Shown here: one piece after another, positions 49,331-59,897 of the stretch
Layout: the number at the start of each line of letters is the position of its first letter
How positions within the stretch are numbered: position 1 is the stretch's first letter
DNA from: Ziziphus jujuba
Lineage: Eukaryota; Streptophyta; Magnoliopsida; Rosales; Rhamnaceae
NCBI RefSeq assembly: GCF_031755915.1
Contig: NC_083382.1
Span: 13,731,001-13,795,000 of the forward strand
Direction: 5' to 3'
Length of the DNA: 64,000 nt
Made by a program: the position numbers and the translations under genes
The notes under the pieces: generated by a model
The model's database searches: none
What the model was told of the DNA's origin: nothing
What the model saw: the letters and a program-made list of their open reading frames with translations, nothing else

Positions 49331-50446
49331 GTAGATTTGTCTATGGATTTTATTCTTGATTTGCCTAGGTCAAGGACAGGTAAGGATTCAATATTTGTTG
49401 TAGTAGATAGGTTTTCTAAGATGGCACATTTTATTGCATATAATAAAACTAATGATGCATCCAATGTTTCTAATTTATTTTTCAAGGAAATTGTGAGATT
49501 GCATGGAATGCCAAGAACTATTGTTTCAGATAGGGATGCTAAGTTCTTAAGTTATTTTTGGAAAACTTTGGGGGCTAAGTTAGGTACTAAGCTTTTATTT
49601 TCAACTACTTGTCATCCACAAACTGATGGACAAACCAAAGTAGTGAATAGAACTTTGTCTGCATTGTTGAGAGCATTAATTAGTCGAAATTTGAGAACTT
49701 GGGAAGATTGTTTGCCACATGTTGAATTTGCGTATAATAGATCTTTGCATTCAGCAACTAAATTTACTCCTTTTGAAATTGTTTATGGTTTTAATCCTTT
49801 GACTCCATTAGATCTAACACCTTTACCTTTGAGTGAGCGTGCTAATCTAGATGGAAAACAAAAAGCTAATTTTGTAAAACAGATTCATGACAAGACAAAG
49901 GCAAATATTGAGAGGAGGACCGAGTAACATGTAAAGGTGGCTAATCAAGGCCGAAAACCAATGGTCTTTGAACCTGGAGATTGGGTGTGGCTGCATTTGA
50001 GGAAAGAAAGGTTTCTCGAACAAAGGAAATCAAAACTCATGCCGAGGGGTAATGGACCTTTTCAAGTTTTGGAAAGGATAAACGACAATGCCTACAAACT
50101 TGATCTACCGGGTCAGTATAATGTTAGTGCCACCTTCAATGTTGTTGATTTGTCTCCTTTTGCTGTAGGTGATGACTTTGATTTGAGGGCAAATCCTTTT
50201 CAAGAGGAGGGGAATGATACGAATCCACCCGAGCTCGCACAACCGACAACTCGCTGGGGTACTGATCCGATACGGATGAAGACTGGACCGATCACTAGGG
50301 CTCAAGCTAAGAGGTTTAAGGACAACCTTGCTGCCTTTATCCAGAAAGTAATTCATTCTCAAAAGGGCTTGTCCATACCTGAAGATAAAAGATCTGTTTT
50401 AAGCATCCAAGTGGTGGAGGCTGATACATCGGACTCCCATACATAA
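49331..50446 (+). pseudogene. gypsy integrase core and C-terminus, running into the 3' LTR
   Basis: Same frame as the RT; one internal stop (TAA 49925-49927); ends TAG/TAA-type at 50444-50446. The core has MDFILDLP (first Asp) and IVSDRDAKF (second Asp). The third acidic residue is lost: the family DGQTEVVNR appears as DGQTKVVNR (AAA 49637-49639). The C-terminus has GPFQVLERINDNAYKL and VVDLSPF; no chromodomain is evident, but a GPITRAQAKRF motif follows. The last 77 codons lie inside the 3' LTR (from 50215). Glu-to-Lys and Asp-to-Asn both fit C-to-T decay of the opposite strand. Confidence 0.9.
50202..50214 (+). promoter_or_regulatory. gypsy polypurine tract, inside the pol frame
   Basis: aagaggaggggaa lies directly before the 3' LTR start TGATACGAA. 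It is translated as part of the pol frame (QEEGN). Confidence 0.85.
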
Positions 50447-51176
50447 ACCATTTTATATCGGACACTCATACATCGGACATTTTATATCGCACACTCATGC
50501 CTCGGACATCTGACCTCAGACTTCGGACATCAGACATAACTTAATTTGGACATCGGACAGATATAAGTTAGCTCGGACAAACATAAGTTAGCTCAGACAT
50601 CAAACATAAGTCAGCTTAGTTGTCAAACTAGTCAACTCGTTTTCTAATTTGCGTTTGAATTTTTTTTTTTTTTTGGTTTTTATTTATTGATTTGCTGGAC
50701 AAGTAAGTTTAGGAAAGTTATTATTTTATTATTTTCATTGTAAATTAATTAATTCCTACCTCAAAAATAAAGGAATTAATTAATCCAAGTTAGATTAGGA
50801 AAGGATATGAAATTAGGCAATTTCCTCATGGGATTCTATGTTAGCCGAAATTTTCTAATCCTTTTAAGGTTTTATTTTGTTCATTCAAAGCCTATTTAAA
50901 GGCTTATTTTCAATGAGAAGAGAAGTTTGAATTATATACAGAAAATTATTTGTGAGATTGAATTCTCTTTGCTCTTTTTGAACACCATTAGTGAATGAGT
51001 GTTTTAGTTTGACTTATCAGTAGGCCTTCCATCACCGATTGTAGCGTCTTCATTATATACCAAGGTTTCTAATCACAGGTTGGTTAGGGGTCAAGGTGAC
51101 CATTAGAACTTGAACATAATTAGATTCAGACTAATATAATACGGGTTTAGGAGCAGGTTGTCCTAGGTTCGTATCA
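50215..51176 (+). repeat. 3' LTR of the gypsy element (962 bp)
   Basis: TGATACGAA at the start and TTCGTATCA at the end are perfect 9-bp inverted ends. The first 232 bp code for the end of pol. tcggaca-type repeats lie at 50425-50600. TATA-like tatttaaagg is at about 50890. Confidence 0.94.
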
Positions 51177-51181
51177 ATGGA

Positions 51182-53991
51182 GGACATTGAAGAAGCAATA
51201 GGAAGCTATATAGATAGTTGATATAAGATGTCATTTTGAGACAGGTGAAATGTGAACAGGCACTGGTGCAGTAACTGTTGTAGAAGAAATTGGTGAGCCT
51301 TCATTATTTTCAAAACATTGCAACCTACTGAGTGTCTTAGTATCTACAAAAGACTGGGAATTATTAAAGCTCTTGGAGTCCACATTAGTTGAAATATTTA
51401 ATGTGACAATAAAAGACTCATTATGCTCAACTGTTTGAGAAACAATAGAGTTTCCTGTTGGTAGAAAAGAAGTGTCTAGACCATTATGACTAACAGTTTT
51501 AAACCAGGAGAATTCCCTGGTGACGTGTGACAAATATCTTGATTAGTAATGAAAAAATTATCAAGATGTGATAAGTCATCATACTATTGGACACCTTTTG
51601 AAGGATTCGGATTGTTAGGAGCTCTGTTGTCTTCTAGTACATGCCATTCATCAAACTTTGGGAATTTAGGGAGTTCTAAATTTTGTGAACTCTTATTAAA
51701 ATTGCATGTGAAGCATATGGGAAACAAGTCTCATCAAACACAATGTGCTGAGAGATAAAACTCTATTTGTGGGTGGATGCAAGCACCTGTAACCCTTGTG
51801 AAGAAATCTGTAGCCATTGAAAATGCTTGTATAAGTCTTTGGTTTAAACTTGTTGTGATTGAGATGTCTAAGTGAAGGAAAACAATGACAGCCGAATACC
51901 CATAAGCCATTGTAATCTGGATGCCGTTGATATACTTTAAAAAAATAGGGAGTTGTTGTTCACAGTAGATGGTGGTAATCGGTTGACCAAATAAACAACA
52001 GTTAAGAATGCATCACCCATATTGAGATAGAAAGATTAGCTTGAAAAAGCAGAGTTAAGCCAGTCTCCACAACATGCACATTCCACTACTCCATTCTGTT
52101 CAGGGGTTCCAAGACAAGAAACTTGTTGCTAAATTTCACATTTTTGGAGATGTAAAAGAAACTCATTTGAATTGAACTCACCTCTACCATCACATTGAAA
52201 AATTTTAATATTTTGGCCAAATTGGTTTTCAAAAGTCTTTAAAATCAAATAAAACACTCAAAAAATTTAGACTTTTTCTTAAAAGAATACAACCATGAAA
52301 ATTTGGAATAGTCATTAGTAAATAGGGCATAAAATCGAAATTTTTGAGAAGAAGCTATTTGAGCAAGTCCTCAGAGATCATAATGAATTTTCTCTATAGG
52401 AAATTCAAAAATTTTATTTGATGATCCAAAGGGAATTTTACAACTCCTGCCTAACTGACAACTAACACAAACTAAAGGCTTAGAAGCCCAGTGACTGATA
52501 TTGATATATATATATATATATATATTTTCCCTTCGAGATGTATAACAATTTAGAATTTGGATGGCCCAATCTTTGATGCCAAATAATTGAAGAAGCTACA
52601 CTTCCTTTTATCGCTGAGAAAACTTGATGAACTAGATCATCGAAGGCATATAGCTGGCATTTCCTATGCCCCTTCACAATTATGCTTTGGTTTGGATCTT
52701 TTATCAAGAAACCGAAAGAGTTGAATTCTAAAGTGCAAGGATTATCATAAATCAATTTACTAACAGATAATAAGTTCTTTGTCAAAGCAAGAACAGCAAG
52801 CACTTCTTTTAACCTCACTTTTCCGTAGCTTGTAGTAGTATTAACATCACCAATATGTGAAATGAGTAGACTCTCTCCATTACCAACATAAATAGAATTC
52901 TTTCCATGATAAGTTTGAGAATTAGTAAGTTTACTTGTATCATTTGTCATATGGAAAGATGCACCTAATCCACATAGAAGTTTCATCATTTGGTTCATTT
53001 AATGCAAGGGTGGCCAATGCTTGACTTTCTTCATCTGGTTGGTACGAATAATCATAACTTTTCCAACAGGTTGCAGTAGTGTGATAGAAATTATGACAAA
53101 TTTGGCATTAAACCTTAGGTCGTTCTTTCTCTTGATTATACTAAGAAAGATGATCCATAGTTCTATGATTCTGTTGTTCTTAAAATTGTCTAAAACTTGG
53201 TTCTGTTAGGATAGAAATGAGTTGTGAGAGTCTCGTCCAACAGAAGGCGCAAAACCTCTCCCATGAGAATTAAAGCCTCGGCCACTTCTGTTATTTTATC
53301 CTCGACCTCTCCATCTAAAAAATGCTTGGTTATGATCAAAAATCTACTTTTCTTCTTCTTGCTGAACTGATAAGGCTTGTTCATGTCCTTGGAGAGTAAG
53401 AACAAATTGATTGAATATAGGGTATGGTGGTTCGATGAGCATGGCAAGTTTAAAATCTTGGTATTTTGGGCTTAAACATTGTGCCAGCTGAAAAACTTGG
53501 TCAATATCAGAAATTGGTTGGCCTATAGCAACCAAGATGTCATAGATATTTTTAAATTTCTTGAAATATTCATCAAGAGTAAGTGATCTCTTTTTTAGCA
53601 GCATCAAAATGTTCTTTAGTTGCCTTTCCTTTTCCTTTGTGGACGGTAGAAGTTGCTCTTCCAATGATGTCCACATCTACTTTAGCGAACCTACTACTAG
53701 ATTTAACACATCTTCAAACATGTTGCCACATAGCCAATTGTTAGTAAATCACCATTAGTGATTCATACTTCAAAAAGGTTGGGCTCAATTTTCAGATTAG
53801 GTTTCTCAGCATTTGTAATGTGGTGGAGTAATCCAATACTTCAAACCAAAGGAAGGACTTAAGAGCGCTGGATGAGAAAGTTGGAAGAAGTTAGACCAAT
53901 TGAAACTAAGCTGGTACATTGATGAAAGCTTTGAATATTGAGTACTAGTAAGGAGGAGGTTGAAGAAGTCATGTTTAGGTTTGTAGGTTGA
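51182..53991 (-). pseudogene. middle copia: gag, protease and integrase remnants
   Basis: Read on the minus strand: gag domain at 53344-53676 (LKKRSLTLDEYFKKFKNIYD, CLSPKYQDFKLAML); CCHC knuckle CQICHNFYHTTATC (53066-53107); protease region 52480-52998, where the usual DSGA(T/S)HH motif is GLGASFHMTND, so the catalytic Asp is gone; GAG-pre-integrase motif WHQRLGHPN (52555-52584); and a decayed integrase core down to 51182. An (AT)n tract (52503-52525) has expanded inside the coding region. Stops and frameshifts are common. Confidence 0.82.
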
Positions 53992-54005
53992 GGCTTTTGA
54001 TACCA
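53992..54005 (-). promoter_or_regulatory. primer binding site of the middle copia
   Basis: On the minus strand TGGTATCAAAAGCC directly follows the last base of the 5' LTR, with no gap. Confidence 0.85.
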
Positions 54006-54418
54006 TAACGAGTTTAAAGAATTGTTGTTATTCTATTTCGTACTATTCTAATTATACAAACTGATTATTATATACTATTACCATATGAAATGTTTATGGT
54101 AACATCATTGCTCATTGTAAATGCATATCAACTAAAACAAACAGACATCAATGCTTGACATATAAGGATGAGCTTGTTGACCTTGATGACTATCTTGATG
54201 ATTGGTTTCCTTTAACAACATCAGCAGCACATGGCTTTCCTTTAATAGCATTAGCTGTACATGGCTATCCTTTGACAGCACCAGCAACACATGACTTTCC
54301 TTTAACAACACTAGAACAAACTTTGCTTGACAAGTCAGTACAATCTTTGCATGATTTGCACGACAAATTACCAAATGTGGATATATTACCATCTATGCAT
54401 GATTTAATACCTTTATTA
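54006..54418 (-). repeat. 5' LTR of the middle copia (413 bp)
   Basis: On the minus strand it starts TAATAAAGG and ends CTCGTTA. It contains four tandem copies of a 30-bp unit (see 54205-54322). The open frame on the plus strand across it is a product of that repeat, not a gene. Confidence 0.88.
54205..54322. repeat. 30-bp minisatellite within the copia LTR
   Basis: The unit is about acatggctttcctttaacagc plus a(c/t)(c/t)agc, present four times here and about three times in the other LTR (41430-41512). The copy-number difference between two LTRs that were identical at insertion shows the repeat changed length afterwards. Confidence 0.8.
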
Positions 54419-54423
54419 ATTCT

Positions 54424-54991
54424 CACACAACTTGAATTGTCACTTATAATCAAAAACTCAGCCAGTTCATGCGAGCATCAATTGATATTTATTGGATAGC
54501 TTGTTAAAGAATTTTATAGTATTTAAAAGGCACTAATTACTTGGAAGTCCTCATTAGACCTTTTACTTATCAATCTCTATTTAGATACACCAACGTCGAT
54601 TGGACCTCAAGCACTGATGATAGAAGATCTATCGAGGGCTATTGTGTATGTCTTGGTGACAACTTATTCTCTTGGTTGTTCAAAAATCAACACGTGTTTG
54701 ATCGGTCCAAAACATAATCAAAGTATCACGAGTTAGTAAATGAAGTTATGAAGCTCACATGGTTAGAATCCTTGCTTAGTCAACTGTAGGTAAGGTTGCC
54801 TAGAATGCCAATCATGTGGTGTGATAATCTAAATGCTGACTCTCTTACTTCCAATCTGGTTTTTCACATAAGGACAAAGCACATTGAGGTTGATGGTCAT
54901 TTTGTGCATGATTGCATTGTGAAAAATTGCCTTGAAGTTGGGTATGTTCCTTCGTCAAATTAGATTATAGATATCATGACTAGATATAGCC
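54424..54991 (+). pseudogene. outer Ty1/copia, part 2: end of RT and RNase H
   Basis: It continues the plus-strand copia directly after the TSD: TQLELSLIIKNSAS, then VDWTSSTDDRRSIEGYCVCL (54585-54655), LFSWLFKNQH, RTKHIEVDGHFVHDCIVKN and DIMTR (54980). These are the copia RNase H motifs in order. Several stops are present. The sequence is cut by a gypsy-type solo LTR at 54997 and resumes at 56509. Confidence 0.85.
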
Positions 54992-54996
54992 TAGTA

Positions 54997-56508
54997 TGAT
55001 GAGAATCCACCAGTACCCGTACTATTGATTACCCACTGGGGTGCTGATCTTTTACAAATGAAGATGAGACCAATCACTAGGGCACAAACTTGGAAATTCA
55101 AGGATAATCTGGTTAGCTTCATCCAAGGAGTGATTCAATCTCAATAGTGCTTGACAATACCCGAAGATTCAAAGCCCGTATTGTGTATCCAAGTTATGAA
55201 GGCGAAAATGGCCCCGGCAAGCTGTTTTGGTACATTTTTGGACCACGAGCAGCAAGGAATGGAGTCAATACTTTATGAACTCAACTAATATCACGAAGAG
55301 GTCATGGAATCATATCAAGACAGAAGCAAAAGCATTTAAATTCCACTTGTGCGCATGACACCTCTTGTTGGCCGAAATTGCTCATTTTGGTGCTGACTTT
55401 GAATTGACTTATTCCAATCAAGAGGAAACTTATGGGAATCATTATTAATCCTATTTGGCATTCTAAATAGCATATGGTGTGAGATCCCACATTGGTTTGA
55501 AAGGGGAACGAAGCATGGCTTATAATCGTGTGGATACCTTTCCCTTGTAGACGCATTTTAAACCTGTGAGGGCTGGGTTGTAAGAGGATTCCCCAGGCCC
55601 AAAGCGGACAATATCTACATGCAGGTGGTCTGGGCTGTCACAGATGGTATCAGAGCTGGACTCGGATCGGTGTTCCAGCGAAGACTTTGGGCCCCAATGA
55701 GGGAGGATTGTGAGATCCCACATCTGTTGGAAAGGGGAACGAAGCACGGCTTATAAGCGTATGGATACATTTCCCTTGTAGACGCGTTTTAAACCCGTGA
55801 GGGCTGGGTTGTAAGAGGATTCCCCAGGTTCAAAGCGTACAATATCTACATGCGGGTAGTCTGGATGTCATATATGGGAGCTGATTTGGAGCCTAAACTA
55901 GCTCGAGATTGAATAAAGACAGCTTAGTTGTCAACTAGTCGACTAGTTTTCTAATTTGAGTTTGACTTTTTGTTTTAGGAAACTATCCTTTATTTTGATT
56001 TTTATTTGTTTATTTTCTGGATAAATTAACTCAGAAAAGTTGATATTTTATTATTTTAATAGTAAATTAATTAATTCCTAATTCAAAATAAAGGAATTAA
56101 TTAATCCAAATTCGATTAAAAAAGGATTGAAATTCGGCCAACACTATTGTTTCCTTATCACTATGGCCGTTTTTAACCTAGTTTTTTAGGGTTTTGTTTT
56201 ATGAACCTTAGCCTATTTAAAGGCTTATTTTCTCAATAAAATTAAGTACATTATTCATAGAGAAAAATATTTGTGAGAAAGAATTCTCTTTGTTCTCTTT
56301 GGACACCTAAAACACTTAATATAAATCAAGTGTTTTAGTCTGACTTATCAATAGGACATCGATAACATATTGTGGTGTTTTTATCATTTACCAAGGTTTC
56401 TTATCACAAGTTGATTAGGGGTTAAGGTGACCATTATAACTTAAACTTAATTGTGATCTGGACTAATATAATACAGGTTTAGGAGCAAGTCGACCTATGT
56501 TCGTATCA
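54997..56508 (+). mobile_element. solo LTR related to the gypsy LTRs, carrying a TRIM
   Basis: It begins TGATGAGAATCCACC and ends TTCGTATCA, as in the gypsy LTRs, and shares their coding start (actggggtgctgat, atcactagggcaca, gattcaatctcaatag) and their distal part (ttaattaattccta...aaaggcttattt, ggtttaggagcaagtcg). The flanks tagta (54992-54996) and tagtg (56509-56513) differ by one base. Without the TRIM and its duplication it is about 1.1 kb. It belongs to a sister lineage, as the middle part (55200-55480) differs from the gypsy LTR and lacks the tcggaca repeats. Confidence 0.85.
55488..55872 (+). mobile_element. TRIM retrotransposon, complete (385 bp)
   Basis: Two LTRs, 55488-55642 and 55709-55872, both start TGTGAGATCCCACAT. 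The first ends GCTGTCACA; the second ends in a mutated ATGTCATA. A primer binding site tggtatcagagc (55645-55656) follows LTR 1 and a purine tract (tgagggagga) precedes LTR 2. The TSD tatgg is perfect (55483-55487 and 55873-55877). The interior is 66 bp and non-coding, so the element relies on proteins from others. The gagatcccacat...ggggaacgaagca wording is a widespread plant TRIM type. Confidence 0.93.
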
Positions 56509-56513
56509 TAGTG

Positions 56514-57100
56514 CCAAATTTCTTATCTTGCATTCTAAGCTTAATTTGTTTGAAATAGCTTTGAGCTTAAGCAAGGATTTTAAGATAAGTGATATACCCT
56601 AGTTAAGTGATACGGCTATTGTTAAATGATAAACCGTGCATTACATCTGCTCATCATATCAGTTTTACCTTTGTATTATCCTATGTAATATTTAATTGTT
56701 TTAAATTAAAATCTTTCTTAAGTGTCTATATATGTATACTAGTAACATGAATGAATAATCAAAGCCTTTCATACAATCATGTATCTTTAGTTTATATTCT
56801 TTCACAAGATGTCTAAGATAAGTGACAAGAAATGACACAAAAGGAGGGAGATGAAATAATCCCAGGAAGCAAGAACTTATCTTGCCTTATATAGTAGACA
56901 TAATCATTAGTGGGAACAAATTTGCCATCCCTTTAAATGGTTGGTGGTGGCCATGGTTTGCAAAATGTCAAGGCAGTCGAGAATATCGTAACCATATAGC
57001 AATCATCAAATTAAGCTTTCCAAGAGGGAAACTTGGTTTTCGAAAGTTTAATAAGAAGTTTGGTAATAGTAAAGTAGATCAAAGGAGTAGGTTGAGAAGT
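56514..57100 (+). pseudogene. outer copia, part 3: pol C-terminus and downstream
   Basis: The first about 90 bp, in one frame, read LHSKLNLFEIALSLSKDF, like the final residues of copia pol. A purine-rich tract (acaaaaggagggagatgaa, about 56836-56854) could be its polypurine tract, in which case a 3' LTR would start near 56850, but no matching 5' LTR was found. The rest is AT-rich with no other frame. Confidence 0.5.
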
Positions 57101-57149
57101 TGATAATGATCCCATAAGAAATTAGGATTGTAGTTTTAGTAGTTAACTA

Positions 57150-57475
57150 GTGGTGGAAGAGGGGCTATCGGTTTTGAACACGATGACAATGAAGAAGAAA
57201 AAAAAAATGAAACCCCAGGATTTGGCTCGTTGGTGCAAGTATTGCTTTGATACCATAAAGAATTGTTTACACAAATTGAATGGAAAAGCATGTTTCATTC
57301 ATCATCACCATTTTTATTTACAAAGATTTACAAATACAAAATTAAGGAAAGAATATGACAATGGCTATACATATAAAGCTCTACAAAATTTAATACAATC
57401 AAGGAGTAGATTTGTTCAACTTTCCATCGATAGAGAAATCTTGAATTGGTTCCTTAATAATATTTACTAGCAATT
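57150..57475 (-). mobile_element. possible copia LTR fragment with primer binding site
   Basis: At 57243-57256 ttgctttgatacca reads TGGTATCAAAGCAA on the minus strand, a PBS. It is followed on the plus strand by taaagaattgttt, parallel to the PBS/LTR junction of the middle copia (53992-54020). No second LTR or TSD was found. The 106-codon plus-strand frame across it is not a gene. Confidence 0.4.
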
Positions 57476-58257
57476 ATACATGAAAAATATTATTTGTTAC
57501 AACTGGTGAATAATTATTAATGAGACATAAATGCTGTATAATAATTTAAATAGTTACTATTAAAGAGTTTACTTTTAGAATTTTAATATAAAAAATAATA
57601 AAATTAAATGTCTCAATTAAAATTTACCACATAAAATGGTGATCTTTGGTGACATATAGCAAGATTCATTATATATTTAGTAGTCTTGTATGTGATTTAA
57701 AGATGTTACCATGTTGAGTGCCTCTTATATATCCTCATCTAAATTATATAGGTGATATGCCGATTAATCCACGTGACAATTATCAAAAAAGAAAAGGAAA
57801 AAAAAAAAGGCATCTATAAAGATGGAAAATGTCTTCATCAGACCAAAATTATGTATATAAAAACAGCTTCAAATTTATTGGGAACATACTTTTGGAGAGC
57901 ATATGCATGTCGAGTTTTAGATCTTTAATTAATAATTTTTTTTTTTTAAATTTTAGATCTTTAATTAATAATTTTTTTTTTTTAAATTTTAGATCTTTAA
58001 TTGATGTGATATTCTTAACATGGTTGGAGATATCTTTAATGGGGCTTGTTCAGTGTCAATTGGCCCAACTCGCAATCATAAAAAATAGTGGTCTTGACAA
58101 ATTCTTGATGTGGATGTGTCAAGTGTTTTTTTGATGAGAAACTCTTTTTGCACGAGCCAAACTTTTATTTCCAAGCATTTCATGTAAAATTACCAAAAAA
58201 AAATAAAATTGTTATATTTAATTTTTCATTTTTAAATTTTGTATTATTAAATTTTGA
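57476..58257. other. AT-rich spacer with a 39-bp tandem repeat
   Basis: A unit of about 38-39 bp (ttttagatctttaattaataa plus a T-run) occurs two and a half times at 57912-58002. No gene is seen. Confidence 0.65.
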
Positions 58258-59880
58258 ATTTGACCAGTATTGCATTGTATAGAGTTTTTCGATATGAACT
58301 TACTGACTAGTGGCATATCTAATTATGAGTTAGGATTTAAAAGTTATAGGTTTGTAAGCTTTTGGGTATCAACATTACACCAATGTTCAAACAGGTATCA
58401 ATTTTTATTTTTTAGTTGACCCAAAAAACTATAACTACTTAGGGAATGCCTACATTGAAAAGCGGACTTTTAAAAATATTAAATTTGCCCCTAAAAGTTC
58501 CCATACCCGTGAAACATTGTATACCTTTTAGATCTAACCCATCACTTGTTTCCACTGCCAACCTAGTTTAGTTGTTATTGATATATTTTTTCACCACTTT
58601 AGCCTACACTAGCCAAAACAACCTAGCCCATAGAATTTCTAACCTCTTCCCAAATTTTTCAAGGTCAACACATCAGGAATGTACCCAAATCGAGGCCATG
58701 AAAGCCGGTGACAATGCCAATCATTTTTTCGATGATTTGGCTAGAATGTAGCCATCTCTGATTGAGCTATAGGAAGCTCCTCCTTATTTTAGGCCCTCTA
58801 AATCCGTTTCCATCTTCCTTTTTGGGCAAATGGCCTAACAATTTGAAAGATCAAACAATATCAAATTTGGCTAAATTTTCTAACAAGTTTCTTTTTTTGT
58901 CACTGTCGATGTTTTTGGACCAAGGTGAGTATATTAATATGTTACCCATCTCTAGACTTTCTATTGGTATATCATTTGTCAATTTTGGATAATTTTCTAG
59001 TTTTTGATTAATTAGTTTGAAACCAGATAAAATTAAAATGTGATTCGTGTGCTCTTAGAGATTATTAGGACCCATTAAAATGTTTAATTTTATAAAAAAT
59101 TGGTTTTAGGTTGAAAAACCTCAAGTTGGGGTACTCGCTCGCAATGTATAGGCACTATATTAAAGGTTACTAAGTACATACAGGGCTTTTCTATGTGATA
59201 AGTGATGGTCGCATATTGTAACATTGTACATTATATGATTTTCTTATCTATTTGCGTTTTTTAAGTGTTTTTATAATTATTTTATGAATATATCACATTG
59301 TTTATGTCTATTATTAATTTTTTTTTGTTTAAGTTTGATTTATGATGTTTATCATTGCTTAGTATGAAGTTCTCATTCTATAATAATTACATGGGGCACC
59401 AATTGGATTTTGTGAAACGATTTTTAAAAGAAAACTTTTCAAAAAAATGACATTGTGAGGTTTTAAGAGAATAGTTTTCCAAGTATAATTACTATTTTCT
59501 TGTTGTACCAAGCAACCTACTAAGATATATTATCTCACTTTTATTGTTTTTGATATGTTCCCTGAGTCCAAGTAGTTGGTTACCAGTTAACCTCGAGCAT
59601 TAGTTATTCATTTCCATTTTCCATAGCAGCAAACAATATTTTATATTTTTCTCTTTTTTTTCTTTATTTATCTAGATTCATTTGTATTATTTATAAAACT
59701 TAAGTTAACAAATTACTCTTAAAATACTTTAATATAAATTATAAATATAATAGTGACTATAGTTACATATGTGTGGTTTTGGACCTAAAATTGACTGTAA
59801 TAAGAGAGGATTATATGCTGTTGTGGTTTTATATATATATATTTAAAGTGTTATTTTATTTAATTATGATTGGGTTATAA
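58258..59880 (+). mobile_element. family A LTR-like repeat, copy 4 (decayed)
   Basis: It shares family blocks with copies 1-3: tttgaccag-attgca-tgtatagag, atatgttacccatctctagactttctattggtatat (about 58935), and tgctgttgtggttttatat near 59817. The left end lacks the TGTAACAA start, and the right end runs into unrelated sequence at about 59880. Confidence 0.5.
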
Positions 59881-59897
59881 ATAATTTTAGATAAAGG

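Larger units (their letters stand above)
43336..51176 (+). mobile_element. Ty3/gypsy retrotransposon, full-length but inactive (7841 bp)
   Basis: LTRs at 43336-44287 and 50215-51176 share the ends TGAT-CGAA...TTYGTATCA. TSD atgga, primer binding site (44290-44302), leader, gag, CCHC, protease, RT, RNase H, integrase, then polypurine tract (50202-50214). RT before integrase puts it in Ty3/gypsy. Gag and pol lie in three frames separated by two frameshifts, with five further in-frame stops. RT and integrase each lack a catalytic acid. It inserted into the middle copia. Confidence 0.95.
41246..54418 (-). mobile_element. middle Ty1/copia retrotransposon (minus strand), interrupted by a gypsy element
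   Basis: A full-length element with two LTRs (41246-41612 and 54006-54418), a primer binding site (53992-54005), polypurine tract (41613-41621) and TSD attct. Without the gypsy insertion it is about 5.3 kb, normal for copia. Domain order on the minus strand is gag, CCHC, protease, integrase, RT, RNase H. The LTRs begin TA and end TA instead of TG...CA. Frames are broken by many stops, and the protease motif is lost. It inserted into the outer copia and later received the gypsy element at 43331-51181. Confidence 0.88.

Noticed and set aside
54155..54499. 114-codon frame with an internal repeated peptide
   Set aside because: It is the 30-bp minisatellite of a copia LTR read in one frame, running on into outer copia sequence.
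55488..55872. Assignment to the Cassandra TRIM family (LTR with 5S rRNA promoter)
   Set aside because: I see no 5S-like A box, intermediate element and C box in the LTRs, so only the general TRIM call is made.
57150..57470. 106-codon open frame
   Set aside because: It crosses a PBS-like site and LTR-like sequence and contains a poly-lysine tract from an A-run.
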